From: a virus
Virus record (IMG/VR): IMGVR_UViG_3300025853_000619
Span: 1 to 24,656 of that record
Direction: 5' to 3' (one strand)
Length of the DNA: 24,656 nucleotides
In this document: positions 22,248 to 24,656 of the stretch, piece by piece
Layout: each line of letters begins with the position of its first letter
Position numbering within the stretch: position 1 is the first letter of the stretch
Notes under the pieces: generated by a model
Database searches by the model: none
What the model saw: the letters and a program-made list of their open reading frames with translations, nothing else
Told to the model about the DNA's origin: nothing
Position numbers and translations under genes: made by a program

Positions 22248-22617
22248 ATTAAAGCAAAAGCTAGACAAGTTGTTTAGTGAATACATAAGGAGGAGAAATG
22301 CAGACCACTTAGGACTAGTAAGTTGCTTTACTTGTGGAATAAAAAAACACTGGAAAGAGCAACAAGCTGGTCACTTTCAAAGCAGAACACATCATGCAAC
22401 TCGTTGGGATGAGGTCAATGTTCAAGTTCAATGTATAAAATGCAATATGTTTAGACAAGGAGAGCAATATAAGTTCGGAAATTACTTGGATTTAATTTAT
22501 GGACATGGAACAGCAGAGGAATTAGAACAACGCTCTAAAACAATAGTAAAACTAAACAGAATAGATTATGAAGAGGCAATCGAGACATATAAGCAAAAGA
22601 TTAGAGAACTGGATTAA
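22228..22617 (+). CDS. ninG: NinG-like recombination protein
   Basis: Relative of lambda NinG/Rap, which promotes recombination at branched DNA. The 129-residue protein has a basic helix with LFSEYIRRRNADH (15-27), a zinc-finger pair C33-x2-C36, then HFQSRTHHATRWDEVNVQVQ (49-68) with H49, followed by C69-x2-C72 and GEQYKFGNYLDLIYGHG (78-94), and an acidic/basic helical tail. All four cysteines are present. Length is shorter than lambda NinG, mainly at the N-terminus. Its last 50 bases overlap a possible small frame at 22568. Confidence 0.88.
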   Translation: MPTTISKLKQKLDKLFSEYIRRRNADHLGLVSCFTCGIKKHWKEQQAGHFQSRTHHATRWDEVNVQVQCIKCNMFRQGEQYKFGNYLDLIYGHGTAEELEQRSKTIVKLNRIDYEEAIETYKQKIRELD

Positions 22618-22708
22618 CAATCGTTTGTTTAAAACTTTGAACGCTAAAGATTGGGAAATAGAGGAAATTTTGTATATTTATAACAATGAAAAAGACGGTA
22701 ATATTTGA
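22568..22708 (+). CDS. Possible small protein bridging NinG and the next gene (46 aa)
   Basis: An open frame from ATG 22568 to TGA 22706-22708 spans the 68-base gap between NinG and the following gene, overlapping NinG by 50 bases and the next gene by 23. It begins MKRQSRHISKRLENWINNRL and continues NAKDWEIEEILYIYNN, a protein-like amphipathic pattern with two Trp. Against it: no independent start support and a competing promoter-like TATATTTA (22673-22680) in the same gap. Confidence 0.4.
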   Translation: MKRQSRHISKRLENWINNRLFKTLNAKDWEIEEILYIYNNEKDGNI

Positions 22709-23051
22709 GGGAGGAGTGAACAAGGTTTCAACTCTAGCTGACGGAACTCTAAGTATTAACATACACACACAAGAGTTACCAGAGGAAACAATGATGAGAG
22801 TGTTTAGCTTGAGAAAGTCTCCTGGAATGGTTCTAATTAGCTCAGATGACATCTCAAGAGCTGAACAAGAAGAGGTCGAAAAGTTTACAACTGATTTTGA
22901 AGTTGGTAAAAACAAAACAGCCTCACAAAGATTGAGAGCAGTTCTTTATCGAGTATGGGAACAAGGAGACCAGACATATGACTTTCCAATATGGTATGAA
23001 TCACAAATGGAAAGAATAATAAATAAATATAAATCCACGCTTGAAATCTAA
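22686..23051 (+). CDS. Conserved-looking phage protein of unknown function (121 aa)
   Basis: The N-terminal half is strand-rich (KTVIFEGGVNKVSTLADGTL, SINIHTQELPEETMMRVFSL); the second half is helical with TASQRLRAVLYRVWEQG and FPIWYESQMERIINKYKSTL. The segment SQRLR-VLY-xWEQ ... F-x-x-WYE-x-QMERII recurs, from memory, in Bacteroidota phages, with no assigned function. The start is the ATG at 22686; the next gene overlaps its end by 11 bases. Confidence 0.8.
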   Translation: MKKTVIFEGGVNKVSTLADGTLSINIHTQELPEETMMRVFSLRKSPGMVLISSDDISRAEQEEVEKFTTDFEVGKNKTASQRLRAVLYRVWEQGDQTYDFPIWYESQMERIINKYKSTLEI

Positions 23052-23262
23052 TAGGGCAACCAGACATCAAGAGATATGGAAAAGAACGAAAAACGGACTA
23101 GAGCTTGTATTACCGAAGAAAATAAATTCAGACATAGGATTTCAATTAATGTTTGGTTATAGAGAGGACTATCGAGAATGGGACAGAAAAATAGAAATCA
23201 ATGCAAACAAATATATTACAAAAGTTTATCACGATGTATATGATTTTAAAAAGCATATTTAG
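23041..23262 (+). CDS. Hypothetical protein with TTG start (73 aa)
   Basis: The frame opens after a TAA at 23020-23022 and has no ATG before the LMFGYRED region. TTG 23041, overlapping the preceding gene by 11 bases, is the best start. Residues include ATRHQEIWKRTKNGLELVLP, INSDIGFQLMFGYRED and ITKVYHDVYDFKKHI. No family is recognised. Charged, aromatic composition argues for a real protein. Confidence 0.6.
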   Translation: MKSNRATRHQEIWKRTKNGLELVLPKKINSDIGFQLMFGYREDYREWDRKIEINANKYITKVYHDVYDFKKHI

Positions 23263-23389
23263 AACACTACTCGCATTGATAATTTTATTAAGTTGTTTGC
23301 CAATATTTGTATTGATATTCATTCACTATTTTATTGTTGGATTTATATCAGAAGAGAATAAGAAAAATGAAAATAATCGCATCAGTTAG
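23234..23389 (+). CDS. Small membrane protein (51 aa)
   Basis: Start ATG 23234 (MYMILKSIFRTLLALIILLS) is preferred over the upstream ATG at 23201, which would overlap the previous gene by 62 bases; 23240 is an alternative. A long hydrophobic stretch (LLALIILLSCLPIFVLIFIH onward) is enough for one long or two short spans, followed by a charged tail (SEENKKNENNRIS). Function unknown. Confidence 0.55.
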   Translation: MYMILKSIFRTLLALIILLSCLPIFVLIFIHYFIVGFISEENKKNENNRIS

Positions 23390-23564
23390 TATAGAAATAT
23401 CGGTTGACGATTTAGAGCCTTTAGACGATGCTAAGGACAGAGCAATAGATACTTTGATTGATACAATGGATGATTGGCTAAATAATAATGGAATACCTCC
23501 AATTATATCAATAGCTTATAAGATACCAGAGATTGATGATAATGACAACATACTTTTAAACTAA
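23367..23564 (+). CDS. Acidic hypothetical protein (65 aa)
   Basis: ATG 23367, preceded by an A-rich leader, is a better start than the upstream TTG at 23334. The protein has IIASVSIEISVDDLEPLDDA, KDRAIDTLIDTMDDWLNNNG and a hydrophobic IISIAYKIPEIDD end; it is strongly acidic. No family is recognised. It overlaps the previous gene by 23 bases and the HNH gene by one (TAATG). Confidence 0.68.
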   Translation: MKIIASVSIEISVDDLEPLDDAKDRAIDTLIDTMDDWLNNNGIPPIISIAYKIPEIDDNDNILLN

Positions 23565-23905
23565 TGCCAAGTTTACCAAAAGGAAAGAAAAAGAAATGGA
23601 TCGCAAGTAGCAAAAAGACTACTGGCTTTACTAAAGAACACAAGTCGGAAAATTATGACTTCTACAATAGTACAGCTTGGAGAAACCTTAGAAAGTGGCA
23701 TATCGAAAGAAATCCAGTTTGTGAATGGTGCTTAGAAGAGGGCAAAGTAAATTATAAAGATAAAATTATTATTGACCATATTGTGGAGATAAAAGACGGA
23801 GGAGATAGATTGAATCAAGATAATTTGATGACATTATGTTTACCTCATCACAATCAAAAAACTGCATGGGCAAAAGCAAAAAGAAATAAGAATGGCAAAG
23901 AGTAA
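23564..23905 (+). CDS. HNH endonuclease
   Basis: Metal-dependent DNA nuclease. The 113-residue protein has a basic N-terminus, FYNSTAWRNLRKWHIERNP (33-51), zinc-type cysteines C53-x2-C56, the catalytic DH at 71-72 (IDHIVEI), N87 (DNLMTL), and C92 with H95/H96 (CLPHH). All HNH key positions are present. In HK97-type phages this protein often sits next to terS and helps terminase cleave cos DNA. Here it lies about 750 bases from the right edge of the window, compatible with a genome that runs on to terS. Short overlaps join it to both neighbours. Confidence 0.92.
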   Translation: MPSLPKGKKKKWIASSKKTTGFTKEHKSENYDFYNSTAWRNLRKWHIERNPVCEWCLEEGKVNYKDKIIIDHIVEIKDGGDRLNQDNLMTLCLPHHNQKTAWAKAKRNKNGKE

Positions 23906-24179
23906 ATACTATTACGACTATACAAGAAATATGAATGAAGCTAAAGAAGTTATTGAGGACTTAAAAAGGAATCCAATACCAAACTACTATGTAGGTAGCA
24001 CTTATGGATATGAGGCTCGTAAGGTTGTTGAGGATTGGGATTTAAGTTATAATGTTGGGGTTGCTGTTAGTTATCTTCTTCGTTGTAATTATAAACACGA
24101 ATCGCCATTTGAGGATATACAGAAGGCTATAAACCATTTAAACTTTGAATTAGATAAACTAAACAATAGAGAACAATGA
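23892..24179 (+). CDS. DUF3310/nucleotide kinase-like small protein
   Basis: A 95-residue protein whose second half follows the DUF3310 pattern: GYEARKVVEDWDLSYNVGVA (about 39-58), VSYLLRCNYKHES, FEDIQKAINHLNFEL. The family usually shows W-x-L-x-x-x-x-G-x-A-x-x-Y-x-x-R and an ExxxKAxxYL helix; here YL-x-R and EDIQKAI are kept. Such proteins are common in phage early regions; nucleotide-related roles are proposed but unproven. It overlaps HNH by 14 bases. Confidence 0.72.
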   Translation: MAKSKYYYDYTRNMNEAKEVIEDLKRNPIPNYYVGSTYGYEARKVVEDWDLSYNVGVAVSYLLRCNYKHESPFEDIQKAINHLNFELDKLNNREQ

Positions 24180-24406
24180 AGAAATTAAAAAAAGGATTTT
24201 GGGCTGGAGTGTTAGCCTTTGTAATTGCAAGATTTAGTCATCTACTTATTACATTTATAATAGGATTACAAATAGCATTAATATATGAGGATACAATAAT
24301 ACCAGACTCAGTATGGACAACAATAGCAATAATTGATAGTTGGATAGTTGGATTAATATATATTATACCAGTATCAATGTATATATATAAAAAGATAACA
24401 AAATGA
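24176..24406 (+). CDS. Two-span membrane protein (76 aa)
   Basis: Begins MKKLKKGFWAGVLAFVIARF and shows two membrane segments (about 9-37, with HLLITFIIGLQIALIY, and 53-71, IDSWIVGLIYIIPVSMYIY), separated by an acidic loop (EDTIIPDS). No family is recognised. ATGA overlaps join it to both neighbours. Confidence 0.65.
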   Translation: MKKLKKGFWAGVLAFVIARFSHLLITFIIGLQIALIYEDTIIPDSVWTTIAIIDSWIVGLIYIIPVSMYIYKKITK

Positions 24407-24630
24407 GTGAATTAATGGACTTATTCGATGATGCAAAACAAATCATTGAGAAACAAGAGAAACTAATCAATGCTCAAAGAAACTTAATAGAAACAATGCA
24501 AATGGCTTTAAGTGGGATAGAAATGAATGAGCTATTGTTAAAAAAACAACTAGCAGACTTACAAGAGGAGCTAAAAGCTATAACTAATGACTATATAGAT
24601 AACATAAACTACTATAAGGGGGGGGCATAA
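24403..24630 (+). CDS. Coiled-coil hypothetical protein ending in a G8 tract
   Basis: A 75-residue helical protein with heptad-like spacing (LFDDAKQIIEKQEKLINAQR, LLLKKQLADLQEELKAITND) and an end NYYKGGA encoded by AAG followed by a run of eight G in total (24618-24625). No known family. With nine G the frame would continue in phase with the ATG at 24645; with seven it also stays open to the window end. This is the only such G run seen in this AT-rich window. Confidence 0.65.
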   Translation: MSELMDLFDDAKQIIEKQEKLINAQRNLIETMQMALSGIEMNELLLKKQLADLQEELKAITNDYIDNINYYKGGA

Positions 24631-24644
24631 AAAGTATAACGATA

Positions 24645-24656
24645 ATGGATATACAT
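24645..24656 (+). CDS. Possible start of a further gene, cut by the window edge
   Basis: ATG followed by three codons (M D I H) at the right edge, 14 bases past the coiled-coil stop. Too short to judge. Joined to the left edge of the window, it would stop after 12 codons. Confidence 0.2.

Noticed and set aside
22651-22680. Promoter TTG-N19-TATATTTA before 22686
   Set aside because: The start site would fall almost on the ATG, the -33 box is only TTG, and the gap is better explained by a possible small gene.
1-24656. Terminal direct repeat joining the two window ends
   Set aside because: The first and last bases share no overlap, so circularity cannot be shown from this window.
1-24656. CRISPR array, insertion sequence, integrase or attachment site
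   Set aside because: No regularly spaced repeats of CRISPR size, no transposase or recombinase motif, and no tRNA fragment were seen.

Overview
The window is one continuous bacteriophage genome segment with every credible gene on the + strand. It reads as a siphovirus with an HK97-type capsid infecting a member of the Bacteroidota, probably a flavobacterium. Three things support the host. The DNA is AT-rich and most starts follow A-rich leaders with no Shine-Dalgarno. Promoter-like sites match the Bacteroidota TTTG / TAnnTTTG pattern. Two structural proteins carry BspA-type repeats and a LamG-like domain, which are common in Bacteroidota phages. Host identity is inference; no host gene is present.

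Layout. 1-83: short leader with two small dyads. 84-5699: packaging and capsid genes (TerS, TerL, portal, protease, major capsid protein). 5750-10633: connector/neck genes (gp6-like, head closure, gp10-like, DUF3168-type terminator), interrupted by two large adhesin-like proteins. 10660-16334: tail (tube protein, tail-assembly chaperone with a frameshifted extension, tape measure, two large tail-tip proteins). 16331-18441: lysis cassette (small membrane protein, small basic protein, M15 peptidase, 3TM-type holin) and a metallophosphoesterase. 18442-18697: terminator, repeats and the best early promoter. 18698-24630: early/replication genes, including an SSB-like protein, a DnaA domain IV protein, an HTH protein, a replication-initiator-like protein with an internal repeat block, a structured 190-base intergenic region, NinG, HNH endonuclease, a DUF3310-like protein and many small unknowns. 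No integrase, repressor, DNA polymerase or tRNA is visible.

The genes are packed in operon fashion with TAATG and ATGA overlaps or 14-base overlaps. TerS-TerL-portal-protease-capsid build and fill the head, the neck genes join it to a short-to-medium tail, M15 peptidase and holin release progeny, and the early module starts replication on host machinery. An HNH gene near the right end and TerS at the left end fit a circular or cos-type genome opened just before terS, but the window ends do not overlap, so completeness is not shown.

Most notable: a head-closure protein fused to PKD and five 25-residue BspA-like repeats, followed by a carbohydrate-binding/LamG protein inside the neck cluster; a tail chaperone extension with no start codon, reachable only by -1 frameshifting; an in-gene iteron-like block; and a leader RNA with mutually exclusive pairings upstream of 21587.
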